Shown here one piece after another: positions 23,815-36,100 of a stretch of 64,000 bases of DNA. The first letter of the stretch is position 1. The number at the start of each line of letters is the position of its first letter. Below the pieces are notes generated by a model that was not told the origin of the DNA, did not search any database, and saw only the letters and a program-made list of their open reading frames with translations. The DNA lies in NCBI GenBank assembly GCA_024291935.2, contig CM044320.1, forward strand, positions 55,928,001-55,992,000, given 5' to 3'. Source of the DNA: Okapia johnstoni. Taxonomy: Eukaryota > Chordata > Mammalia > Artiodactyla > Giraffidae. Made by a program: the position numbers and the translations under genes.

Positions 23815-24035
23815 GTAGGTTGGACGATTACTAGAAAATGACTACTAATAGGTACAGGGTTTCTTTGGGGAATGATGAAATGATTCTCAAATCAGATAAT
23901 GGTGATTTTTGCAGAACTCTGTGAGTGTACTAAAAACTGCTGAATTATATACTTTAAAGGGTAAATTTTTTGTTATGTGAATTTTTTGTTAAAATTCAAT
24001 AAAACCCTTATTTTATAAATAAATAAACCTATACT
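23815..24035 (+). mobile_element. Old L1M-type 3' end
   Basis: 'actaaaaactgctgaatta' and 'tactttaaagggtaaat' followed by 'tcaataaaacc' resemble the 3' end of old mammalian L1 elements. The surrounding 23449-23814 holds nothing I recognise. Confidence 0.5.
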
Positions 24036-24083
24036 AGAAACTAAATAATAAATCTACTTCTATCAGAGGTATGAAAAAAGAAG

Positions 24084-24200
24084 AGGGACTTCCCTGGCAG
24101 TCCAGTGGTTCAGACTGTGTACTTCAATGCAGGGGGTAAAGGTTGCATTCCTGATCGGAAAACTAAATTCCCATACACTTTATGGCAAAAAAAAAAAAGA
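24084..24200 (+). mobile_element. CHR-type SINE
   Basis: Head GGGACTTCCCTGGCAGTCCAG to an A-run. Confidence 0.83.
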
Positions 24201-24555
24201 AGAAAGAAAAGATGAGCCCCTGTTGAAGAGCTAAGAAACTGTGACACGCAAAAGTTCAATCAAGTGTGATTTCTGATAACCAGCCTGTGTACTAGCATTT
24301 ATTCATCCAATAAGTGTTTTAACCACCTGTATAATAGGTCCTGTGTGCAGTGCTAAGAATATAATGACAGCAAAGATGACTTGTTTTTTTTTTTTTTTTT
24401 TTTTTTAAAGATGACTTGTTAAGTGACTGCACCACAGATGGTGATTGGGGGCATGGCATCTAAAAAGCAAGGTCCAAGAGGGCAAATATTGGCAAAATTT
24501 GTTGAGCACATCTAGAGGTGAGGGTGCTCTGGCCCACAAACAAATCTGTGTAGTG

Positions 24556-24787
24556 GACTTCCCTGGTGGTCTAGCGGTTAAGAATCTGCCTGCCAATGCA
24601 GAGGACACGGTTTTGACCTCTGGTCCGGGAAGATTCCACATGCTATGGAGCAACTAAGATCATGTGCCACAACTTCTAAGCCTGTGCTCTAGAGCCTGTG
24701 TGTTGCAACAAGAGAAGCCCACGCACCACAACTAGAGAAAGCCCCCACGCAGCAATGCAGCACAGCCAAAAATAAATAAAATTTTTA
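24556..24787 (+). mobile_element. CHR-type SINE, long form
   Basis: Head GGACTTCCCTGGTGGTCTAG to GCACAGCCAAAAATAAATAA. The T-run at 24385-24406 and L2-like text before it (24290-24380) lie directly upstream. Confidence 0.87.
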
Positions 24788-24866
24788 AAAAACTTTACCC
24801 TATGCAAAGTTAAAAATGTCATATTAAAAAAAGTATGTAGCAAGAATAATAATAAACTTTAATTAA

Positions 24867-24981
24867 GGGACTTCCATGGTGGTTCAGTGGCTAAGACTTT
24901 GTGCTTCCAATGCAGGGGGCATGGGTTCAATCCCTGGTGGGGGAACTATGATCCCACATGACACAAAAGGTGACCAAAAAA
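24867..24981 (+). mobile_element. CHR-type SINE
   Basis: Head AGGGACTTCCATGGTGGTTCAG to GGTGACCAAAAAAATG. Confidence 0.83.
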
Positions 24982-25039
24982 ATGAAACAAAAACACCCTG
25001 GTGCAGTCAAATAAATTATTAACAACAACAACAAAAACT

Positions 25040-25166
25040 TTATGAAGATGGAAATGGCAATCCACTCCACTATTTTTGCCTGGGAAATCCCATGGACAGG
25101 AGCCTGGCAGGCTACATTACATGAGATCACAAAGAGTCAGAAATGGCTTAGTGACCAAACAACAAC
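25040..25166 (+). mobile_element. Bov-tA SINE, 3' part only
   Basis: Lacks the tRNA head; starts at 'tggaaatggcaatccactcc' and ends in AACAACAAC. Truncated copy. Confidence 0.8.
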
Positions 25167-25440
25167 TATCCAGATTTTGGATTTCTTTTTTTTTTTTTCT
25201 TCAGATTTTGGATTTCTGTCTTTCAGACCTTGCAAGAATAAATTTCTGTTGTTTTAAGCAAAAAAAAAAAACTTTAATTAAGCACTTATTCTGTGCCAGC
25301 CAGTGTAAGTACTTTATAAAATTATTTAAATGTCAAAACTCTCAGAAAATCATTAAAGATTTGTAATTCCATATTCAAAATCCATAGGGCCAGACATGTT
25401 TCAGAGTTCAGGAAATTTCAGGTTTCAGAAAGGTAAAATG

Positions 25441-25562
25441 GGGAATTCCCTGGCAGTCCAGTGATTAAGACTCTGCACATGCACTACCAAGGGCACAGGT
25501 TCAATCCCTAGTCCGGGACTTAAGATCCCACAAGCCATGGGGTACATGGACAAAAAATAAAA
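25441..25562 (+). mobile_element. CHR-type SINE
   Basis: Head GGGGAATTCCCTGGCAGTCCAG to CAAAAAATAAAAAT. Confidence 0.83.
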
Positions 25563-25744
25563 ATAGAAAAGAAAAATGGTACATATATTGTATATCACCC
25601 ATAATCAAATAATATTTCTGGAGTAAAAATGTATAAATAGTCTCCAGTATGAGTTTTTAAAAGACCACAAGTAACCACACTTCTCTTCAGGTCAGGTTTA
25701 GCTGCCATATGAACTACCTCCAAAGTAGTATGGATTACAAGGTT

Positions 25745-25912
25745 TTTTGGATTTTGGGATTATGAATAATCATTTTTCCCATTTCTCTGATGAAGAAATT
25801 GAAGTAAGAGAGGTCAAGTTGCTTTCCCACAGTCATACAGCTTATAAAAGTAAGAGACAGAATTTTAACCCAGGCCATCTGGCTTAAAAACCTGTATTCT
25901 TAACTCCACCTG
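25745..25912 (+). mobile_element. MIR SINE
   Basis: MIR core wording: 'ctgatgaagaaattgaag', then 'gtcaagttgctttccc' and 'agtcatacagc'. Ancient mammalian SINE. Between it and INHBC (25913-26799) there is unique GC-moderate sequence without a recognised exon. Confidence 0.75.
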
Positions 25913-26799
25913 CCCACCCCTGCCAGGTAAATCCCGGCTGTGAATGCAGAGACTTGTCCTTGGACACCTGCTACTCAGGACCTTTGGGGTAGAACACCAG
26001 GAATTCTGAGAAATCTCAGAATGTATTTTCCTAAAGAAGAGAAACCTCCAAGTCTGAGGAAATCTAGATCTCAATCAAGCTCCTTCTCCACTGCAGACCT
26101 CCCTCTGAGGACCCAGAAGACCTGGCTACAACAGTTCCCTTCCCCTTCTTTAACCTTCAGACTGGATGTGATTTTGAGTCCCACAGGGCAAAACCCAACC
26201 CAGGACTACAAAGGAGTCTGGACTGTGAGCCTCTGGGAGGGAGGGAAGGGTGGTAGGGCTTTGAGAAGGACCAGGCAGGGGAAAATGAACTCTAACAACC
26301 TACATGACAATGACCTACAGTGTCCTGCCAATGACCCCCTCACGTTTGAAATTCATGTTTTAACATTCTATCTTTAAACCTCTGATCTCCACACCCCGCT
26401 CCCACCCCCTACTGCCAGGCTTCCGAGCAAGGCCATCAATCCGAAGAGGAATTTCATCTCTGACCTTTGTCCCCAGGCCTGGCAGCTCACACGGGTAACC
26501 CACTCTCTCCCAAAGTTGGCTGAGGGACAACCCAACCAACCTCACCTCACATCCCCCACTCTGTACTTTCGTTGACTATGTGGCTTCTGCCAGGTTCTAC
26601 CTGTAACTGACTTCATCTCTCAAGTTGGATGTTTGACTGCTCTACCCCCTACAACCAGGAGTCATGCCAGCTGGACACACTCTCCTTCCGGGGCCCCCGG
26701 CGGCCAGCAGGGAAGGAGCTGAGACCACAGCTGTTGAGACCTTGAACCCCGGGGTTGCAGCTCCATCTCAGGTGCATAGCTCAAGGAGGCCCCTTGGCG

Positions 26800-27112
26800 A
26801 TGATCTGCTCCTTGTTCCTGGCTTTCCTGGTCCTGGCTGCAGCCATGGTGGCCACTCCCAGAGCTGACAGACAGTGTCTAGCATGCGGAGAGCCTGACTT
26901 GGACGTGGAGAGCCACCGGGAGCTGCTGCTTAACCTGGCCAAGAGGAGCATCTTGGACAAGCTGCACCTCAGCCAGCGCCCCACCCTGGGCCGGCCTGTG
27001 TCCCGAGTTGCTCTGCGGGCTGCCCTGCAGCGCCTCCATGGGCCCCCACAGGGGACGCTTCCGGAAGCCGATGGGGGACAGGAGTATGAGATCATCAGCT
27101 TTGCCGAGACAG
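26800..27112 (+). CDS. INHBC: INHBC coding exon 1 (signal peptide and start of prodomain)
   Basis: Encodes residues 1-104 plus the first base of codon 105, ending ...EIISFAET. It includes the CLACG motif, the paralogous cysteine pair that INHBE has as CPSCG. The donor is GTGGGT. The 5'UTR boundary and start of transcription are not determinable here; no TATA box is obvious. Confidence 0.95.
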
Positions 27113-30100
27113 GTGGGTTCTTGGCCTGTAGATCTTCCCCCAAACTCGATCTCCTCAGGAAACGAAAAGCTTCCTCCCCGATATCTAACCTCTGACTTTC
27201 TCCCTAAAACCATCCCAACTCTGGCCCCCCACAGCCTATAGTCTCCTAATCCCAGGTTCCCAATCCCCACCCACCCAAGTGCTCCTTTATAGTTTAGACT
27301 TGACCAATGGTCACCTAAGAAGTGGATACCTTTCACTTCTCTTTGAGACTGCCTATCCCTAGCTCCCCTGGTTCCTCTCTCTGCAGGCACCACACACTTC
27401 TACAAGCTGTGATGTGAGCCCCACCACTCCCTGAGCCTGGACTCAGGATCTGGGAACTGGAGAGTCTGTCCCTCCTCTGGCCCCAGGATCCAGCCTCTCT
27501 GTACCCTGTCCCCCTCAGATACCTCATTTGGGTAAAAGGTAGAAAAGTGAAACACTCTGATAACAATTTCACTCCACCAACTCCTGTCCTCTTGCCTTGA
27601 TTACCTTGGGTCCCCACATCAGAACAGGGTCAAAATGGGGCTCAGAAAGATATTTAAAGGATAGATAGAGAATGGGGGTGGGGGTAGAGAATTTAGTGGG
27701 CAGCTAGAGAGAATATCAAGAATTCAGAGACAGGGGAATTCTTTGGTACTCCATTCTTAGGAGCAGGAAATGGCAACCCACTCCATTTTTCTTGCTTGGA
27801 AAATTTCATGGATGGAAGAGCCTGGCGGGCGGGCTGCAGTCCATGGGGTCACAAAAAGTGGGACGTGACTGAGCATGCATGCCAGTGGTTTAGGACTCTG
27901 CACCCTCATGGCTGAGCGCCCAGGTTAAATCCCTGGTTGAGGAACTAAGATCTCAGAAGCCTCAAGGTGGGGCCAAAAAAAAAAAAAAAAAGAATTCAAA
28001 GACAGGATCTGAGAAACAGAACATAAACAAGTGATCTCTCTTGCCTCTGAGACTCTTGCAAGTTTTGTCTAAGGTTTAGAAGGCCCTTCCCAATTCTTGT
28101 CCCTTTCCTTTGGTCAGCATCTACTCGCTTCAAGATCCAGCACCCCTATCCTGAAAACACCCACCCTGACTCGAGGCTGAAGGGCTCCCTCTCTTGTGGC
28201 CCCCATACCCTTCCTCGGAACCTGGACCTTCCTTGTGGAATTGCCTGTTTCCAGGTTTTCTATGAAGTCTGTCTTCCCATGGAATTCAACCCCTTGAGTT
28301 CAGGAACTGTCATTTATTCCTCACATTATCACCAGAGACTAGTATATAGTAGAAATAACTAACACTTACACACTATTTGGGCTTCCCCGATGGCTCAGTG
28401 GTAAAGAACCTGCCTGCAATGCAGGAGACACACAAGACTTGGGTTCGATCCCTGGGTCGTGAAGATCCCCTGGAGGAGGGCATGGCAACCCACTCCAGTA
28501 TTCTTGCCTGGAGAATCCTATGGACAGAGAAACCTGGCAGGCTACAATCCATAGGGTCGCAAAGAGTCGGATGTGACTGAAGTGACTGAAGATGCACACA
28601 TGTAATGTTTACAGTGTTCTAAGCCTTTTACAGATACTAACTCCTTGAGAGCCTCACAAGTCAGGTAAGCAAACACTATTGTTGTCCATATTTTAGAAGT
28701 GATGAAACTGAGGCTCAAAGAGGTTGAGTAGCTAGCTCAAGGTCATATGACCAGTAAGTGGTTGAACCAGACAGCCTGGGTCTCAAATCCTTGACCTTGA
28801 CCGTTATACCACTCTGCCTCTTGCAAACAGAGTAGATGCTTGACAAACAACCAAACCATTCTGTAGGTCAGCTTGACCATGTCTAGAGTCCCCAGTGATG
28901 AATGAGACCCTATTCCAGCTCAAAAAAGGGTTTCTGCTCATAATTAAGAACACAAACTCTGGAGCCAAATAAACTGGGCTCAAATTCCGGCTCAGCCACT
29001 TATTAATATACGTCCTGGGTTGTTGATAGTTTTCTCATTTGCAAAACAGAGATAATGAGAGGATAGTTGAGAGAATTAAGTGAACTAATTAATGTACTTA
29101 GAAAGGATGGGCTTCCCTGGTGGCTCAAACAGTAAAGAATTTGCCTGCAATGCAGGAGACCCAGGTTCAATCCCTGGGTCGGGAAGATCCCCTGAAGAAG
29201 GGAATGGCAACCCACCCCAGTATTCTCGCCTGGAGAAACCCACAGACAGAGGAGCCTGGCAGACTACAGTCCATGGGGTTGCAAAGAGGTGGACACGACT
29301 GAGTGACTAACACTTTCACTTTCTTTCAAGAAAGGAGAAGGTGGGAGGGAACTTAGAAGACTCAGCTCCTGCTCATGAAGAGTTTAATTGTTACTGCTAG
29401 GAATAAATTACTTAGAATACAAGGTAGAATGAAATTAATGCTGGATGAGGATACAAACACCTGATGGCCAGAAGTCAGTCACTGGGATCTGACAGAACAA
29501 GGAAGTCTTTCAGAAGTTTACAAATAGGCTAGAGTGTACAGGAAGTTTGACTTCAATGGGTAAAAAATGGTCAACAACATCCTAAATGGAAAAACACGAG
29601 TAAAAATCTGAAGAAACGGACTGCATTTGGACTTGAAGGTAGTTTGAAGTGGATGAACGCAAAGTGGACAGTGGTCATGAAACCATGAGTCCTTTGAACA
29701 CAACAATCCTGATTGTTTTTATTATTATTTATTGCTATTACCATCCTATCTGCAACTAAGCCTTATTAATTCATTTTTTTAATATTTATTTTATTTTTTG
29801 TTGCACTGGGTCTTCATTGCTGTGCACAGGCTTCTCATTGCTGTGGCTTCTCTTGTTGCAGAGCACAGGCTCTAGGCATGAAGGCTTCAGTGGTTGCAGC
29901 ACGTGAGCTCAGTAGTTGTGGTTCGTGGGCTCCAAAGTGTGGGCTCAGTAATTGTGTCTCACGGGGTTAGTTGCTCCTCACATGTGGGATCTTCCCAGAT
30001 CACGGGTCAAATCCATGTCCCTTGCATTGGCAGGTGGATTCTTTACCACTGTGCCTCCTGGTTGGCTTTTTTTCACCTTTGTATCCCTGATGCTTAGCCC

Positions 30101-33100
30101 AGTTCCTGGCACATCGCGGCAGTAATGATCATTACCAAGTATTTATTGTACTTGCCTCCTCTCAGTTAATCCTTACATAAAGTAGACTTTATCATTCCCT
30201 GGTCACTCAGACGGTAAAGAATCTGCCTGCAATGCCAGACACCCAGGTTCGATCTCTGGGTCGGGAAGATCCCCTGAGAAGGAAATGGCAACCCACTCCA
30301 GTATTCTAGCCTGGAGAATTTCACAGACAGAGGAGCCTGGTGGGCTACAGTCCATGGGGTCACAAAGAGCGACTAACATTTTATCATTTCCATCTTAAGA
30401 ATGCAACAACTGAAACTCGAAGAAGGTAATTTACATGGCCAAGGTCATACAGCTTACAAAGGGCAGAATTCAAACACAGTTCTCTCTGACTCTAAAGTCT
30501 ATATACTTTCCATATTTGCTAATCAATGAATGAATACAACATTCAAGATGGAGGGGGTGTGACCCAAAATGAACTTTGGAGGTGAGAATAACTGATCCCT
30601 GGATCCTATCTTTTACATTTAAATATTTTAGTTTAAAGTTTTCATTCCAATTTAAGCTATCATCTCCACCATTGTGTGGAAGAGAAGATCTGAGAATTGT
30701 TCTTGCTGGAGGTACAAAGAGAAAGAGCTTGGGACCCTGGAGAAACCAGGGGAAGAATCTCCAGTGGTATCCTGACATTGGCTCAGACTGGCTCTTGAGG
30801 CCTGATGGTAAACATCTGCCAACTGTGCATCCAGTGGTATCACATTGGTAGTCTGAAATTGGCCAGTTAGGAGAATGTATTCTAAAGAAATTGGCTAATG
30901 CTATTAATCAGCGCCTTTTTCCCCCACTCTAGAATCCAGTTGTTAAATATTTACCAGCACAACACTGCCTTTGACCTAAAAATTCAAGTTATCTGCTTCC
31001 CACATACCTAACATACAATGCTAAGACAGAAATGGAAAAACCATAATAGATACTCCTGTTCAAAATGGGATACAGGGGAGGAAGATGCAGTGCAGTCACT
31101 TGTCCGTGAAAATTCTACCCTAAGTCTGGAATTTCTTTGGTTAAGGCCTTTTTCTGTGATTTTCTTAAGAAGAGCCCACCATTGCTCTCCTAGGCTTCTA
31201 GATCCGCTCTCTCAACCCTTAGTGCCAGCCCCAGATGTCTTTCCTTTTAAATAAAAAGTGGCCTGTGTTTGCAGCTGAGTAGTTTTCTCAGCCTGCATCT
31301 GCACAAAAAAGTTGGGGACCTGGAGACTTGTTTTCATTCTGAGTCATCTCTATCTCTTTTAGTCCAAATTGGTGCTGCTTTCACTATTAAAATTCTCTTT
31401 AACACTCTGTGAGCCTTCTAAATAATGAATTATAGTCTACTCAGTCAGACAAAAGGCACTCCATTCTATCAAGACAGATGCCCGTCTTCAGGTTATAAGT
31501 CAGGGTGTTGGGGGATACGGTTCTTAGAAGCCCTTCTGTCTAGTTGAGAGAATCTACAGAAAAACATCTTACATTTTAGATCTTTGAACTTCCCCGGTGG
31601 CCCAGTGATTAAGACTCCGTGCTTCCACTGCAGGAGCACTGGTTCCATCCCTGGCTAGGGAACCAGTGTGACCAAAAAAAAAAAGATCTTAACAAAGATG
31701 TTAGATCCTAACAAAAGGTCTTAGAGCTTACCCTTTACTGTTTTGACCATAACTCTGAAGCCATGTTTTACCTGCAGTGTCCGGGGGTTGATTTTTCCCT
31801 GAGACCATTTCTTAGTTTGAGAACCTTTTGCCAGACAGAGTTGAGGAATGAAAAAAATATTTTATTGTTCAATCTAACAAGTCCTGGTGGAAAGTTTTTC
31901 TCTAAATTCTGCTTGAACATTGAACAGTTCCTTTTTTAGTTCATCTCACTCTTGAGATGCCTTACCATAGGCAGCTAAAATAAGCCAATTGGCACTTTCA
32001 ACATTCTGCCTGGAAATATCTTTAGCTAAATTCACAACTTTGTTAGATACCATTTCTAGCTTCCAAGTTACCAGAGATGATAGCCAATACATAACACAGG
32101 TTCCCCTTTCTCTAGCTTCCAACAGCGATTTCCTCACTGTCCTTCCTGCCTTCACTAGCAGTTTCCCTGCTGTCCTTCCATCCCTTGTCTGCCCCCCAGT
32201 CCCTAAGCCAGTACTGCATATTTTAAGCCTTTGCTATGGTGTACCCCACTTCGGATACTTATTTCTGTTTTAGTTATCCATTAATATAGCAGATCAGCTC
32301 AAACATTAAGGCTTAAAGCAAAAAAAAAAATTATTTTCTGTGATTTTGTAGTTTGACTGGACTTACTCTGGACAGTTCTTTCACTTGATGTGGGATCACT
32401 GAGGTCATTCAAGCAATTGCGTTCTCAGATGGGGCTTAAATCTCTAGGATGGCCTCTGATCTTCTGAAGTCTCTCTCCACATGGCTCCTCATCATTCAGT
32501 AGTCTAGCCCAAGTTTCTTTAAAGCATTGAGAGGTTTCCTGGACTCCTCTGGCAGTCCAGTGGTTAAGACTCCACACCTCCAATACAGGGAGCACCGGTT
32601 CACTAACCAATCAGGGAACTAAGGTCCCATATGCGGCCAAAAAGGTTAGCTGGGCCAATCAGATTCTTCTCTTAGGATTTTGGAATTAGAACACTGAAGA
32701 ATCAGGTCACTTAGCCTCGTGGGGCCAAAAAAAACAGGGAGGCAAAAGCATAAAAAAGAGAAAAAGCTATGTTGTAACAAATTCAAAACAGACTTTAAAA
32801 ATGGTCCATTCAAAAAAAATGAATTAAAAAAAAAAAGAATGAAAAGCCATCAAAAAGTGTTCACTAAATGCCTATTATGTACCAGGTGCTAGGGATACAG
32901 TGGTGAGCCACACAGACACAATCTGTACCTTTGTGGAGTTTACATTCTGGCTGGGAGTGAGGATGGGGGAAGAAGAGGGAAGGAGAAGCATATAGTCAAC
33001 AAATGAACAAAAAAGCCAAGATGATTACAGAGAGCAACAGTGGCTATGCTGCTGCTGCTGCTAAGTTGCTTCAGTCGTGTCCGACTCTGTGCGACACCAT

Positions 33101-36100
33101 AGACGGCAGCCTACAGGATGGTGTATTAAAGAGATGAGGGTAAAGTTGAAGGCTGTTTTAGCTAGGTCAGTCAGGGAAGCCCCTCTAAAGAAGTGAATTT
33201 GAACTGAATGGCAAAAAGGAGCCAGTCATTCAACATTCTTGGAAAGACATTCCAGGCAGGGGAAATAGCAAGTGCAAAGGCCATGAGGTGGGTCCAAGCT
33301 TCGTAAGAGTTCAAGGAACAGAAAAAAAAAACAGTATAGGTAGAATATAGTCATTAAGTGGCAGAATGCCTAATCATACAAGTTTTCTATGCTGTGTGTG
33401 TGCTAAGTTGCTTCAGTTGTGTCTGACTCTGAGTCTTCATGGACTATAGCCCACCAGGTTCCTCAGTCCATGGATTTCTCTAGGCAAGAATGTTAAGGGG
33501 GTTATTTATTCTACTTTTGGCTGTTCTGAGTCTTCATTGAAGTGTGTAGGCTCTTCCTTGTGGTGACTGGGCTTCTCTAGTTGTGGCACTAGGGCTTAGC
33601 TACACCACGGCATGTGGGATCTTAGTTCCCCAAGGATCAGAGATTGAACCCCTTTGCATTGGAAGGTGGATTCTTAACCACAGGACCACCAGGGAAGTAC
33701 CTATTAAGGGCTTTAGATTTTATTCAAATAGCAATGGGAAGCCTTTGAAGGGTTTTAAGCTGAGAGGATTAAGCTGATCAGATTTATGCTATAAAAAAAT
33801 TACTCTGGGACTTCCTTGGTGGTCCAGTGGTTAAGACTCCGTGCTTCAACTGCAGTAGGTGTGAGTTCGATCCCTGGTTAGGGAACTGAGATCCCACATG
33901 ACACATAATACAGCCAGAAAAAAAAATTACTCTGGCTAATGTGTTAAGAATGGTTTTGTGGGCAAGAGTGAACCAACCACTTGGCAAGCTATTGCCATAG
34001 TTCAAGAAAAAGATGATTGTGGGTTGAACTAATGTATGGTAGAGGAGGTGGGGTTAAGTGAAATTACGAACTGGAGATAGAGTTGACAGGTCTGCAGATA
34101 ATTTCAAAGAAGGGAATGAGGGCAAGCAAGACTTTGGTTTAAGCAATACCTTTGTAGCGAAAGGGAAGATTGAAGAAGGAACAGGTTTTGAGTTGGCGTT
34201 TGGGGAGGATAAACCTAGAGTTCTTCTCTGAACTTGAAAAGTTTGAGATAGCATTGGATATCCTAGTGGAATATCAGATCTGTGGCTGGATATACAAGCC
34301 TGAGGCTCAGGGAGAGGTCAGGGCCACAGACATATATATCTGGGGAGTTATCAGCCTATAGGTGAAATTGAAAGCCAAGGGAATTGATGGGATCTTTCTG
34401 GGAGAGAGTACAGATAGAGAAGAGAAGGGAGCTCAGGACCTCCAACATTTAGAGGTCAGGCAGAGGAAGAGAAGCTCTCAGCCAAAGAGACCAAGATAGA
34501 GTAGCCAGAGTCATGAAAGCCAAGAGAAGGCAATATTTCCAGAAGGAGGGAATGGTCAACTGTGTCAAAAACCTGCTTGAAGTTCAGGTAAGATGAATAT
34601 AGAGATGAAACCATCTGGATATGGCAACATGGAAGGTGTTAGTGATCCTGACAAGAGCAGGAGTGGAGGGAACAGAAATCCAATTAATGTGTTTCAGTGG
34701 GTCAGGTGAGAGATGAAGAGGGGAAATCGGGCAACAGTAATAGATACGGGAAGAAATGCAGAGCCATTTTTTTTCGGTTGAGCTACACAGCGTGTGGGAT
34801 CCTAGTTCCTTGACTAGGAATTGAACCCATGCTCCTTGCACTAGAAGCATGGAGTCTTAACCACTGGACAGCCAGTTAAGTCCCTATCCAGTCATTGGTA
34901 CCACTCTGGTGAGGAACTGGATGTGGAGAATAAGGGAGGTGATCTTAGGGTTTCTAAAGATGATAAGCAAAGTAATGGTGCCACTAATCCTAAGAACAGA
35001 AAGAGAGGTATATAGGGAGGAAAATAATGATTTCTACATTTTCACAGAATGTGGAAAAATTAAGCAGTTAGAAGTTTAGGCCTGAAGCTTGGTGATTCCC
35101 AAGGTGCAAAATGGTCTGGGCTGGACTGACAGATTCAGGAATCACCAGCCTAAGATTTGTGTTGGCTGCCCATGACTGTGGGTCAGAGCTCCCCTCAGTG
35201 TAGAGTAAGAGGAAATGGGACTTTCCTGGGGGTCCAGTGGAGAAGGCAATGGCGACCCACTCCAGTACTCTTGCCTGGAAAATCCCATGGACAGAGGAGC
35301 CTGGTAGGCTGCAGTCCAAGGGGTCGTGAAGAGTCGGACACGACTGAGCGACTTCACTTTCACTTTTCACTTTCATGCATTGGAGAAGGAAACGGCAACC
35401 CACTCCAGTGTTCTTGCCTGGAGAATCTCACGGATGGTGGAGCCTGGTGGGCTGCCATCTATGGGGTCGCACAGAGTCAGACATGACTGAAGTGACTTAG
35501 CAGCAGCAGCAGCAGTGGTTAAGACTCCGAGCTTCCACTGCAGGGGGGGTGGGCAAGCTCAATCCCTGGTTGGGGAAATATGGTAAAAAAAAAAAAAAAA
35601 AAAAGAGGAAATGAAGGTCAAAGACAGACCAAAGAACTCTTGCACTGGAGGGATGGTCAGAGAAAGAAAAGCCAGTAAAGAAAATTAAGGAAAAATCCTA
35701 AGAGAGTTGTGAGAAGAGATTTTTAAGAAGGAAAGGGTCCTTAATGCCAGGACTGCGGTTGAGAAGGAACGCACAGGGAGGTAGCAGGTAGAACTGACAC
35801 TCGGAAGGCCACAATGACTGGGATTTCTTGTGTCCACAGGCCTCTGCAACACCACCCAGACTCGTCTGGATTTCCACTTCTCCTCTGACAGCTCAGCTGG
35901 CGGTTTGGAGGTCCAGCAGGCCAGCCTCATGTTCTTTGTGCAGCTCCCTCCCAATACCACCTGCACTCTGAAGGTGAGGGTCCTTGAGCTTAGCCCACAT
36001 GACACCAACTTTACCTTGGCCACTCAGCACCTGCTGGAGGTAGATGACAGTGGTTGGCATCAGCTTCTCCTGGGGCCTGAAGCTCAGACTGCCTGTAGCC

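Larger units (their letters stand above)
32840..34764 (-). mobile_element. L2-like LINE relic, interrupted by SINEs
   Basis: Long diverged stretch with L2-like wording ('attatgtaccaggtgctag', 'gacattccaggcagg', 'gaagcctttgaagggtttt', 'caagctattgccatag'). Interrupted at 33045-33119, 33392-33702 and 33806-33926. Assigned from memory of the family. Confidence 0.5.
27113..35839 (+). other. INHBC: INHBC intron 1, repeat-rich
   Basis: 8.7 kb with GT and AG ends in place. Apart from the repeats listed separately, 30511-31587 and 31685-32536 hold nothing I can name, though 31850-32200 has a few open frames without recognisable similarity. Confidence 0.9.

Noticed and set aside
31850..32273. Possible processed gene fragment in INHBC intron (minus frame of 69 codons)
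   Set aside because: No recognisable protein similarity; the frame is short and the region may be an old repeat I cannot name.
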